In this document: positions 21,401 to 33,600 of the stretch, piece by piece
Layout: each line of letters opens with the position of its first letter
How positions within the stretch are numbered: the first letter of the stretch is position 1
Source of the DNA: Oasisia sp. SBJ-2009
Lineage: Eukaryota > Annelida > Polychaeta > Sabellida > Siboglinidae
Assembly: GCA_964017155.1 (NCBI GenBank)
Contig: OZ024857.1
Coordinates: 40,801,716 to 40,865,715 of the forward strand
Length of the DNA stretch: 64,000 nucleotides
Direction: 5' to 3'
The notes under the pieces: model-generated
What the model was told of the DNA's origin: nothing
Seen by the model: only the letters and a program-made list of their open reading frames with translations
Database searches by the model: none
Translations under genes and position numbers: made by a program

Positions 21401-24361
21401 TTGTAAGTTTATTCCACACACAGCTGTGGCGATTTAGTTGAATGTATAACTCTGCCAAAAAGAAGCTGTATTTTGGCAAAGGTGAGTATGTGGGTGAGAA
21501 CTAAATAGCTGTCCAGAAATTAGCAAATAACCCAAATGAACGGAAACCCAATTCAGAGACACTACCAGAAACGTAATTTATTACACTGTGCAGTTATCCA
21601 CTTTGTGGATTAGAAAGCTCTTCATGGTTTAATCTAAAAATCGAGATCCTCTGATTGTCTGCAATTGCGCATTTGTCTTACTAATCCTTTCAGTAAAGAC
21701 ATCTGTCTGTGCTGTTTCTTGGAATGTAGTATCTTAATTAACCACAAAAGGCCACTGCAGCGTCAGTAAGTGACTTAAATTGTAGAAGAAACGCAATCAA
21801 ATCAGTCTGTAATCAACTTGATGGAAAAAGCATGGACTGGTCAGTTAATGGTCTGTAATTTTTTTGAGTGGTACTGTTTATCTTATAACATCTAAGTTCT
21901 TATATAAGGTGTCTGTTCAAAGCATAGCCTATTGTCTGCCAAATCAATTTCACTTCTCACGAATGCTTTTAGTCACACTGCAGTTAATATAGGTATTTAT
22001 TTTATGAATGAACAAAGTCATGTTGCCATATCGTGAATAACATTGCGCCAGTTTCATAACATCGGCAAACAAATCAAACGATATTCATCTTACGCCATCT
22101 TATAACATAACATCCAAGCCCTTATAGTAAAAGTGTAAAAATACCAATGTATGGATGCACAGTTTTTTTGCATTTAGCTTTTTTGTAATTTACTTCCTAA
22201 GTTGCAATTTATGCTTATCTTTCACATTACAAATTCTGCACACAAAACGTGCTAAATATACCAGTCAACTTTCTAAATAAAAAATTGGAAATGCAATAAA
22301 GTTCACACCAACCAAATGGCTGCTGCCACCCACTCTACAACTCTACAGCCATGGCCAGATGACTGAAATCAACGAAAAGCTTAATGACATCAATTAGCAA
22401 CATTACAAGAGTTGACAAATAGCACACACTCTTGGCATCGATAGATGACTGCACTAGCCTCACAGTTATAGCGACCGAGTCAGTACCACTGGGCACGAAT
22501 CAGGACTGGGTCATTTGGAAAATGTGAAGCTGGCGATGAGTACCCCCCATTAGGGATAGGCAGCTCACAAAAATATATGGGAAAGTGGGAATACACGGTT
22601 ATACACCAGTAACCTAGAAACCTGCAACTACCATGAGATGTATACCAAGTGCTGGAGGAACTGAATCCTGAGAGATGTCTTGTAGTGACACAGTATTGAA
22701 TGTGTGCAATTTAGGAATACATAAAATGACGATTATGAAAAATAAATTACATATTTGCAAAAATTATAGATAAGCTTGCATATAATAATATTAATAAGGT
22801 AACTTCTGCTATGTCTAAATCGTTGGAACTTTGAAACCAAGCTCAGTGCATAAAATCAAGAGGGTTATTCAATCTTGGAGTCGGTGTGACCTGATCATTT
22901 TGATTAGGTGGCGCTAGGTGGCGCCACATTCGTGGTGTTAGCAAAATGTTTGCTTTTTTCCTTGTCATTAATATAACAGGTGATAACCATTTATTTTGAT
23001 ATATTTCATCGTAAGGTGATGACATGTATTTTATGTGGTTCATATCAAATAGTAGAAAATGTGTGAGGCGCGAGATTGTAATCATGACGCGGGAGAACCC
23101 CTGGGACGTGGACCGTCAGCCCCAAAGTGTTTTTTGTTAAGTGTACCTGACAGATCAAGGCCATCTTGCTTAGTACCGGTTGTTGTCTTAGGGTTTTTAG
23201 TTATTTGTTTGGTATCGGTTAATTAGGGATTAGTGAGAGTTTGATAAAATACAGGAGTAGAGTCATTGTTTGTGACGGTTGTGAATTTGTGCTTGTCATT
23301 AAACATTCCTGTTCCTAAATCTTTTTGTCCTGGTGCTTGCGCTAAAACTTTGTTTATAGTATAACTATTCAGTAATAATTATTGCTGAGGTCTGATTTGT
23401 ATAAGTAAGCAGGGCTTACATCAGTAAACAATACTTCAGTTGTAAACACTTGTATGCATATCATGGAGGATATTAGACAGATTTTATGCTTTGCTAAATC
23501 ATAGGAATATTATTCATAAACTGACCTGCAGAAAGAGCCATTGTGATGTATGAGAGAATAACAATATTTAAAATTTGTGTTCGGCTTTATACCAGTCACT
23601 ACAATTTTAATTTGATAGAGGTTATTTCTACAACAATTGTGCCAGTTCAGCAGATTAAGCATACCATCTTCAATGGAAATACTAACAAACAAGACCAACT
23701 AGTAAGAGGATACAATTTACGAGGTGATTTTGATTACGAAACATGGGAAATAATAATACTAATAATACAAACTAGAATATTTATACAGTGCCATAATTAC
23801 AGACTTACAGTGCTCTATGGTGTTTTATATTAAATCGAATAATACTAAATCTACATGCAAATATTTAGAACATTAAAATATTCAGTTAAATAATTTTAAA
23901 ACAACGAGTAATCATATATTGAATATACAGTTAAAATACAATTTAAATATATTGTCAAAGCACCAGTATTTAGGAGTTTAAGAAATCGAATATACCTTCA
24001 AAAAATTACTGATGAATAAAATGTGACCTGGATATGCTTGAATGCCTTAGAAGTGCATATATCCTGGCATTAACTTACCTCCTTAAAAGTAAATACTAAT
24101 TAGAGTCTATTCATACAAGAGTTTTACCAGATATGTCACAAACTGAGTGCATTCAATCTGGCTGGAAAGTGTAATGAAAACGGTAGAACATCTTGAATGT
24201 CCATCAAGTCAAAGCAGACAGAAACAACCGATTCAAACTTGGATATCAATGGGAAGTTGCCATAGATAATGATGATAACCTACTAGCCTGATGCAAAGAA
24301 CAAAAAAATTGATAATCGACAAATGACATCAAGTGATGATTGATACTGTTTTCATCACAAA

Positions 24362-24386
24362 ATGTGTGTGTGTGTGTCTGTCTGTC

Positions 24387-24474
<88 letters not shown>

Positions 24475-24560
24475 TGTGTGTCTGTGTGTCTGTGTGTCTG
24501 TATGTCTGTCTGTCTGTCTGTGTGTATGCTTGTGTGCGTGTGTGTGTATGTGTGTGTATC
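24362..24560. repeat. (GT)n/(CTGT)n microsatellite
   Basis: About 200 bp of GT dinucleotides flanked by CTGT tetranucleotides. Confidence 0.97.
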
Positions 24561-25579
24561 CATGTGTAACATTATATGCCATAAATATGCGGAATGATCG
24601 AATGCAGACATTGTCCTATTTAATTTTTGCATAATTACAATGACAACATCTACATGAACCCAAATTTTATTTTCTGCACCCTGCAATGAAACTGTTAATT
24701 GTGTATGGTGTACGATTCATACGTAGTTTTGCAACAACTGTAACAATGAAATCTATGAAGCCTTGGCTTGGGCCCCAATCCAAAGTTTCATAGCCACATA
24801 GGTATAAATGTCATTGTCGACATTGACATTGCCATTGGACGGTAATTTGGTACCCAATCTGGGGGGGGGGGTGACAGGCCACAGGCACAGGGCTAGTGCG
24901 ACCGTGCCAAAAAATATTAAGTTCTGTAAACTACACCAGAAATCATCACGACAGGGCCAGTACTATAAGAAAACAAAACCATGTTGTCATGAACACTGTC
25001 AGTGTCAAACGATTGCACTATTGCGATTTCTAAAACTCACCAAAATGTATGTCACTACCCGCCCGGTAATTCGCTAATTGAGACTCACAGACTGCCTACG
25101 TATCGGTCGATAATAGAGATAGTTTAAGACAGGTAATTTAGGAACACCAAATCTTTAAGGGTGGTTATAAGAAGAGAAAACACTACGTATGCTGAACTGC
25201 TGTTCTAAGTTCTACTAGTTATTCATACCTGCAGTGAAAACACGACTTGTTTTACGATTTAACGATCGATAAACCAAACAAGAGCGGTAACATGTTAGTC
25301 TGTAATAACTACACAACGTGTCGCTACTGCAGCCTTTCCCGACTGCAAGCCCAATGTGTGGCTCCACTGATGCGTAATATTCCAGTCGAGTTCTTGAATC
25401 CCCCCCCCCCCGAGATCCTATGCCTAACTAGAGTCCCAAGAAGGTGGCATTTTTGTCTACATTCTAGGGACTCGGTTCGGCAACTTCAATCCAGTAACTG
25501 TCCACATATTTGGCTTCGTGCACAAGAGAAAAACTACAGCTCTAAGCTCTCTCTATTATTGGTCTGGATGGATGTGTAG

Positions 25580-25710
25580 GAAGTTTTCACGCATTAATTG
25601 TAGCATGGCTGTATGCTTCCCAGAGAAGCTGAGATGGTATTCAATTGAACAGGTCAGCCAGGGAGTAAATTGTAAAGCATTTTGAGCTATATAGTAACTC
25701 CTAGAAACTT
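25580..25710 (+). mobile_element. SINE body, truncated copy
   Basis: GCATTAATTGTAGCATGGCTG, CTTCCCAGAGAA and GCCAGGGAGTAAATTGTAAA match the body and tail of the SINE at 53030-53345. Confidence 0.65.
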
Positions 25711-26483
25711 GACATTATATAAGAAGTAAATTTTACTTTTCAGTTACACTATAGTACCTTGCCTGGGTTTTGACGATTAGTCCAAAAACAATTCCAAAAT
25801 ATATCATCAACACATCTATCCTGAACAAATTTAATTTACAACAGTCTTTGAGTAGAGATTTTAATTTCTAAAATGGTTCCACATATATACAATAATTTTA
25901 CAAATTTAGTGCCGTTTCATACTGGGAAACTTAATGACAAAACATTGACATGTTCGGCCATGAAATATAACATTTGTTCCTAATTACCCCCATATGTCCG
26001 TAGGTGGGGAACAAGAAACAACGGAAAATATCTTAAAACAATCACTCTTCAGAAACATAAACAGAGCATTCTTAAACTGGATGCATTTCAATTAATAACT
26101 TCTGCAATCTCTCACAGGTTTTATGACAGAAACAAAATGTAAAATGATAAAAAAGTCAACCAATCTTACTTGTCCATACTTAACAAACATGCTGTTTGAT
26201 GATGTAGTAAAAATGCATTAATGCTGTCATTAAAGGTGGCATAATGCAATAATGCTTCTAATCCCACTTTGGTGGATCAATGACTTGTTTAAGAACTTGA
26301 AAACTCTTTGGTACTTTGAATTTATGCTTGTCAAAAACGTTTAACCTGAGCATTGGAATCATAAAATGGTTTTTACGTCAACCCCACCAGCAGTGAGCAA
26401 CTGATGAAGCGGTAGCTGCAAACCTAAGGACGGAGGAATTATCCCAGAGTGATGAAGAATAATCCCTGAGTGATGATGACACC

Positions 26484-29400
26484 CTACAACTCCTGTCGGT
26501 CTTTGTTGTCTTTTGGTGCCTTTGGTTGTCCATTATCATCGATGTTGTCGATCTTATCATCTTTATCATACCACCGATTGTAGGCGAGAAGTGCCACATT
26601 TCGGCCACTAATCACACAAGTCTCTATTGTGGAACTTGCCATCTCCATGGCGTTCGCGTAATAAAGCTGCAAACCAAGCTCAAACACGGGCATATTGTTT
26701 GCATTTGAACTATATTTGGGATATGCCGCCCAATCGACCACTTGTACTTCACCGTACGACAAAAACAAACTGTCCAACTGTTCCGTAGTGAGCAACTTAG
26801 GTGAGAATATTTTCCAGACAGGTGTTTGATTGTCGTCGTTCTTCGATGCTGAACTGTCGCTGGTAGTCTTCTGGGCATGTTTGAAATCGACGGCACTTTG
26901 TCGGCCGATTGAGTTGAAGAATAAACCATCTTTTGATGTGAGGATCTGTCCAGGCAGGTTCCCGACACTGCGGTAGTTGAACATGGTGGCATTGAGCCAG
27001 CCACTTACAAATGTTGTCACAGTTTTGTGGAAGTTCTGTGGTGGTTTGACGATTTTTTGAGCGAACTTCTCAAACTGTATGCCGGCTATGTCGTCGTGCA
27101 GGGGTGCAGCGATGATGACGACATCGTAAGTCCGTGACAGATACTTGTTGGAGCCTTTGAGTTCGAAGGACTGCAGTTGATAGAGCCCGAGGTCACCGGA
27201 GGATTTTCTCGGCTTCTTCTGTCGCACGATCGTGTGGACATCAGCGTGAAGGACTGTCGCTTCGGAGCTGTTGACAAGCTTCTCTGGCATGAGACGGTTG
27301 CCACCGTGTATGCTCCAAAGTCCCGACTGCATTCCAGCCATTGACACCATCCCTGCAATGACATAATATCTATGTAATCATATGCTCTCAGATTCACACA
27401 CATCAATTGAGATTCACACATATCAATTGAGATTCACATATATCAATTGAGATTCACACGCATCAATCGAGATTCACACACATTAATCGAGATTCACACA
27501 CATCAATTGATTGGTGTTAAATTATGTAAACAAAAAATTCCATATACAATGCACATTTGTTATTTGTTATTACTAGGAAGATACGATGTTTTAAAATGGT
27601 AGGCAACATAAACAAATTATTATAATAAAATAATGTTTACCAAGATACTTTGTGACAAATTTGTTCTTTAAAGTAACAAAATGAAACTCTGCTATCTCAC
27701 CAACAAATGCATGTATATTCGTATTCTGTCCGTAGTTGCATCGGATGCCAGCATTCACCAGCTCTCTGATGAGCAGCTCAGAGAAGCCATTCAGTCGGAG
27801 CTCATCTGCAAGTGATGTTCGTAAGAGGCGCAGGAAGTCAGGAGACATGCTACTGAGTAAACCCTCAACAGTTGTGAAAGCTTGCCCATCGGCCTGGTGG
27901 GAATAGATCCTGCAAAGAAGTCGTCAACAAAACCATTGAAGTGTAGGGGGAAAGGCAGTCTCCAGACCACCATATTCCCAGTGCATGTTATGACAATGTG
28001 TACCATCATGAACGGATAAAAGAATTACAGGAAATCAGAAGGAACAAGGAAAAGTTCTTTCTAGTAAAAAATATGAGACGAGAAAATAATGCAATCAAGT
28101 AACAAGTAATTTACAATTATAAAACAAAACTGTTTGTTTATTTGCTTTATCATTCTAACTGTCATGTGAACTGGCATGATTTTCTTATAAATCCACATAA
28201 AGAATGTTGTTGATATCAAAATGGTTGCACTCTAGTTGTCTGATTTTTGTTACTTATTTGTATACTTTCAATAACAGTGTCTGATGACACAATGAAAACT
28301 TGCTGATGTTTTATCAGCTTGTTTGTGTAACTACAAACAGCTACACTCACTTTCTGAAGCGACTAACCACCTTGTCGACAAAAGACTGCATGCGGTAGAT
28401 GTCCCAGCCGTAGTGCCACAAGAGCTGTCCCAGTGTCAGCAAACCCCAACGACTGCTGTCAAACACCATCTGTTTGCCATCAAAGATGCCCAGTCGACCA
28501 CTTTCACGATCACGTGCGTGAAGGCCTATGCAGTGCAATAACACCATTAAATCTAACCGATGGGATAAAATTCTGTATATGTGTGTGTGTGTTTGCATGT
28601 GTGTGAACGAGTGCGTTTGTGTGTGTGAGCGTGCGTGCGTGCGTGCATGCATGCATGCATGGGTGAATGTACGTGTCATTATAGAAACACATGTTCATAT
28701 ACACGACGTGTGTGCCTAACTCCATGTGCTCAATTCTGTAAAATAGATCTGCTGTATGTATGATTCCCCAAAATACTTAAAAGTTACAGTTAAAACTTAC
28801 TTTTATTTTCAAAAAAATACACTGGAAATATGTCATCACCGATTACACAAGACAAATTAATTTGTTCTAAGGATTAATTTCATGAGTATAAAATACACAT
28901 GCAAATTTAAACATCCGTAATCATCACACCTACTTGTCATACTTACCAAACATGCGAGTGAAATTAACCATGTAAGCATTTCCAGGATGTATGACACTTC
29001 CACCAGATTCATATTCCTTCCCACTGAACTGCACGCTTGCCAGTCGACCTCCGACCTTGTGTTTCTCATAGATGTCGATGGATACATCATTACCAAATAA
29101 CTGGCGTAGGTAGAAGGCTGATGAGGCTCCACTGATGCCTGCGCCAATCACAGCTAAACATAAAACACAGATACAATAACAAATTGGTTGATAAACTGGC
29201 ATGTTTTGTAATTCTAGCACAATTTTGTTATATTTATTTCATGAACATGTCCTAGGCTCCTAGCTGTACGTTGTTGCCATGTGAGGCTAAAAGGAAAGCA
29301 GGGAAGTTTTTAAATAGCACTGTTTCCTGTCTTTATGGTTAGTCAGAGTGCTATTGTACATTTCAGACCTGCATTTAGATAACATCTCAATATCTCTGAC

Positions 29401-30289
29401 AAACCAGTGTGGAAGAGTTAAAATATACATATTTAAATTAAGTTTCAAGGGGCACTATATAAATACAGACACATTTTATCGGCTGATGCTTCATGGCTGC
29501 GGCTGGTGACTGGACAGTTTGGCCCACTGGCAACTTGGTGGCCCGAGACAATTTGGCCCTGTCCAAATTTTAAGTTACCACACTCAGGCCGTGCTGTCCA
29601 TGGGTCGAAACGTCCAATCACCAGCCACTGCTGTGTGGGCCATCAAAATGTGTATGTAATGGATTCACTCAAGCTATATAGATCCTCTTTAACAGTGTTG
29701 TAAAGTTTTTTATATACGATTTTCAAAAGGTTTAAAAGATAGAAAATGTTAACAAATGGCAGAACATGTAAGTAATTAAGATCGATGTTTCGCGCATCCT
29801 TTCCAACATTTACCATGCTATAGACAAGTGCAGTTGCAAATTCATATGAATTTCACTTTTTCTATGTTGGGTTTCTTATTTGATAGATGTTCCTCTAACG
29901 TTTCTAAAATTTCACTATTTAAAAGTTTAATTAACTAATTTTTAATAAAAGTCAAAATTAAACACATTTTTCAGCATAATTCTGGCAAGGGCCAAATTAT
30001 GGTTACAACATTATGTATCTGAAAAGTAAACATTTTCAGAGGTGAATGAATGTTTGGTACGGATTTCCTCATAATCATAAACAAGACAGTCACCTATTTT
30101 AGGCAATATTCCGCAATGTCTGTAGCCATCCGCGCCCATACCACAACCCGTCCCTTGTCCCATCAGCGGTTTCTGGTCGTAGTCATACGATTCAGCTACA
30201 GCAAGTCTTGGGCAACACGTACAGTGAAATGCTATCACAAACAAACTAACAGTCTGTGCATGACAAGACAAAGAAGTGAACCACAACAT
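26484..30289 (-). CDS. PCYOX1: Prenylcysteine oxidase, 5 exons, complete
   Basis: This FAD enzyme cleaves the thioether of prenylcysteines left after turnover of prenylated proteins, giving a prenyl aldehyde, cysteine and hydrogen peroxide. Coding exons on the minus strand are 30289-30094, 29153-28947, 28525-28351, 27909-27701 and 27352-26484, all GT-AG, totalling 1,656 nt (551 aa; human PCYOX1 is about 505). The ATG at 30289 begins a signal peptide. The FAD-binding Rossmann motif AVIGAGISGASSAFYLR opens exon 2. It is followed by GGRLASV and YESGGSVIHPGN, both close to the family consensus. Exon 4 has NYGQNTNIHAFVG; exon 5 has SGLWSIHGGN and VWKIFSP. The last residues, RQEL, fit the loose ER-retrieval pattern. 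The gene is divergent from DIABLO, with 378 bp between the start codons. A 126-bp MITE lies in intron 1 and a 20-bp minisatellite in the last intron. PCYOX1 and PCYOX1L cannot be told apart for an invertebrate orthologue. Confidence 0.94.
27391..27510. repeat. Minisatellite, 6 x 20 bp
   Basis: Six tandem copies of GATTCACACACATCAATTGA with one to three substitutions each, in the last intron of PCYOX1, starting 38 bases upstream of the exon 5 acceptor on the transcribed strand. Confidence 0.95.
28578..28662. repeat. GT / GTGC / GCAT compound microsatellite
   Basis: A GT-rich tract ending in GTGC and ATGC tetranucleotides, in PCYOX1 intron 2. Confidence 0.9.
29501..29626. mobile_element. 126-bp MITE with 26-bp imperfect TIRs in PCYOX1 intron 1
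   Basis: The left end begins GGCTGGTGACTGGACAGTTT and the right end reads inward GGCTGGTGATTGGACGTTTC; the first 26 bases pair with about five mismatches. There is no coding capacity and no clear target duplication. Confidence 0.65.
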
Positions 30290-30667
30290 ATCTACAACTT
30301 AGAGGATTAGACCACGAACATGCGCGTTGATAAACAAACTATTGACCCAGAACTCTGGAGATTGGATGACAGGTCGCGGTTCACCGAGCAGCCAGTTACC
30401 ACACCGGACCACAGTAGACTAACTAATGACCGCACCTCATCGAATAGAAACTAATGACTAATCGCAATTTGTGACTTGGCTGCGGCGTCATGAATAGAAC
30501 CACACCAGCGCGACATTTTTTAATATCACTGCCTAAATTAAATTTCAAATACTAGAGAATAGTGAATAGAAAAAGAAGGATAGCCTAGGTTAGAAGAAGG
30601 AGTGAATGTAATGTGATCCGGTGCGACTTAGTTGTCAGCAGACCACCACTTCCGGCCTCCGACAACA
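30290..30667. promoter_or_regulatory. Putative bidirectional promoter between PCYOX1 and DIABLO
   Basis: The two start codons point away from each other and are 378 bp apart, so both 5' UTRs and core promoters must fit here unless there are non-coding upstream exons. I see no clear TATA box. The division into two promoters is inference from geometry alone. Confidence 0.5.
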
Positions 30668-33600
30668 ATGTCATGGACACGGCGTATTTATTCATTCAAA
30701 TTTATTTTAAGACGTGTCACAAACATAAGAAAGGGGAGAATATTTTGTTATAACACATATGGTGGAACCGGTCTTTTGTTAAGTTTCTTACCATCTGTCA
30801 AGGCTGATGAGAATCCAACAAATAACGTTCAGGTAGTTGGCATTTGAACGATAATAGGGAATATCATGGTCTTTGCCGGCTTAGCTTAGCCTAGTTAGTA
30901 GTAGACGTAAGACCACCAAAATGTGCACGTCCGCCATTACCCGACCGCAGAGTACCTTAAAAAAGCAGCATTATGCACGTTGTCTGGATTTCTGTGAGCA
31001 CATATGTAGTGTGGAGTGATTATAAATGACGTTTTTGTGCAGCGTGACATCAGAGCTGTCAAATTACGACAGCTGTCATTCGGTGCATTTCTGCGTATTA
31101 ATACATTTGTCATTTTGCTTGGTGATGTAATCAGGGGCAATCCGTGGGTGGCTCAAGCAGAAATGGAGGGGTGTAAGGTTTGAATGAACTTTGTGGGAGC
31201 CTGAGGTATTAAAAGTTCACGAATTTTCCACTGAACCTCTGTCTGTGGAGGGTAAACATGCTGTGAAATTGTCAATAAGAGAGCTGATCAAGATTAATAG
31301 GAAATGAAGGAAACGTTATAATGGTCGCCTATGGAAAATGCAAATGTGGTCTTAGGCCTAATTGAAAAACGGCCGTTTTGACATAAGAGGCACGAAAACG
31401 TAGTTTGAGCGATGCGTGAGGTTATTGTTTTGCTTCATTTGAAGTTGCTATTGACTGTAATACAATGGAGTCATTATTTACTGATAATGCTCCATCTAGG
31501 AGAGTTATTAAAAGCAATTAGCAAGCTAGTTACCGCGTGATATGCAAGGAAAATACACTGATAATATTGGTTATGTGGAAGTTACACGCTGCATTTTACA
31601 CACCATGCGTAATATCCTATATTGAAGACAGCATGAGTTTGTGCTTCAAATGTCCCTGTTCAAGAGCGTGAATAATTTGTTTCGTATTTAAAAAAATGCG
31701 CCACATTAACGACATATTTCCAGTACGATGAGTTTAGCTGCAATTACATTACTTATACTGTGTATGCGACATCTACAAATGCGTGTTTCTTAATAACAAA
31801 TACTAAAATGAACCTCCGATAGCTTCCTATTTGTTAATCCTAATTATGTGATGCTTGCTTGTGTCGTATTTAGAACACAAAATAAGCATCAACGGGCGAG
31901 CAAAGGACATTTGATTACACCCCCACCCCTTAAACGCAGCCTCTATTTTAGTCAATTGTTGGTCGCCGAATGAAGCGGATTGTCCACGCGCGTCTAAAAA
32001 TGTACTATCTTTCACCTGCTCATTTTAGCGACATACATACCCTAACTGAAACACCGAACACAATTGAGAATATATTTAAATATACCCCAGATGTGACTGA
32101 GAATAAGAAAGCAGCGCATTTTATCCAAGTATGCCCCGACTGCCGTAATCCGATTAGGTTCATTGATGCTCATACAAACTAAAATTGGGCACCTAACAGA
32201 AGTGTCAGTATGTTGAAATTGTCTACAAGAACTAACACACCATCCCTGTCGACAGTCTTGCACTTTTCAGCTGTAACATAACCGAATTATACAGATATTT
32301 GCTTATGACATGTCAGCTTAAACTAATCACATACATAAGTGATATATAGTCTGATAAGAAACTATATAAATAACTGGTAATTTGTATGTTCTATCCGAAT
32401 TGTCAACATCTAAGATGCTCTTTAATGCACTAAAAGCAATGTGGATATGTTTTAGTAACAACATTATTACCACAATGGATGCGTTTACAGCGATCAAGTT
32501 GCGGCAGAGGGTGGCGCAACTGTCTATTCAACATTTGCCACGTGTCTATGGTGTCACTGGCCAACATTTTTTTCTGACAGTAACTAATCTACCAGCTGAA
32601 TCTGATGTGTTCAATAGTGTATGTACACCAGCGAAATAATTTGTGGCATAATAAACGACGTGTGATGGTTATGGAAGTGTCTCTGTCTAATATAATGGGT
32701 TGCGCCCGAGTAAAGTGCGGCTTATTGCAAGGGGGGTAGGGTGATAATTTGTTTGACGCAAGAGATACGTTCTACTGTGTATCACGAATATGCTTCCATC
32801 ATGTAACGTGTATATTCCTGAATGTATGTCCCACATTTCAGCGTTCTACATACAATTTAATTGAAATTACCATCGAAAGACGCTGCCTGGCTTTTCAATA
32901 CTGCGACAATTTATGAGAAACTGGCCTGTGATTCTGAGCCCTCCTGGGGACGTATATATACGACGCACAGTTCATAATTGCATCATACAATTAAGCAAAG
33001 TTGGTGAGCATTATGATATACAGAAATTCGTGAAATTTAGCACTTTGCGTGTCCGAAAAAATGCTGTTCAAAAATATGATTTTTGCATTTTTATGGTGAA
33101 ATTTACAACATTTACAAAGAAATTGTCAAAAAATATATATCTTCAATATTCTCTATATGTTACTGTCAGATGGTTAAGAGACTGTGGTGGACTGTTTGTT
33201 GTGTACATTGCCATTAGTTTCAGGCAAACGTCTGATCTATTATCGGTTTCTGAATAAACGTGTTTCAACCCACGCACGGTGCTATTTATCTGGGAGGGGT
33301 GCAACTTTTGAAGACGCATATTATAATTGTTATCGAGATGGTGTCAATTTCCCTAGACAGTTAATCTAGCTATATGTCAGTCTTGATGTATGACTAATTT
33401 TTGTGAACTTTTGACGTTTTCGGCCAATCTATTTGACGTAAGACCACCAAAATGTGCACGTCCGCCATTACCCGACCGCAGAGTACCTTAAAAAAGCAGC
33501 ATTATGCACGTTGTCTGGATTTCTGTGAGCACATATGTAGTGTGGAGTGATTATAAATGACGTTTTTGTGCAGCGTGACATCAGAGCTGTCAAATTACGA

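Larger units (their letters stand above)
17395..26483. other. Intergenic region between H6PD and PCYOX1
   Basis: This 9-kb stretch lies upstream of H6PD and downstream of PCYOX1. I see no conserved protein. It contains two 5'-truncated SINE bodies (about 19440-19640 and 25580-25710), a possible second SINE family (20425-20620), a pair of diverged dispersed copies (18448-18512 and 20349-20415), a decayed LINE (21010-21400) and a GT microsatellite at 24.4 kb. The H6PD promoter should lie just above 17394; no clear core element is visible. Confidence 0.6.

Noticed and set aside
22440..22580. Possible third SINE (GACCGAGTCAG and GATGAGTACCCCC pieces)
   Set aside because: Neither a convincing A box/B box pair nor a second copy in the window.
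23100..23340. Possible solo LTR (promoter-like and polyadenylation-like sequence)
   Set aside because: No second copy, no target duplication and no adjacent primer-binding site could be shown.
24246..24686. Long Thr-His and Cys-Val frames on both strands
   Set aside because: Artefact of the GT/CA microsatellite.
30937..31140. 67-codon minus-strand frame found twice, also at 33468-33671
   Set aside because: It is duplicated only because it lies in the 455-bp direct repeat. It resembles no family and has no independent sign of coding.
31359..33434. Frames of 70-114 codons inside the terminal-direct-repeat element as gag, pol or transposase
   Set aside because: None shows zinc-knuckle, protease, RT, integrase or DDE-type motifs.
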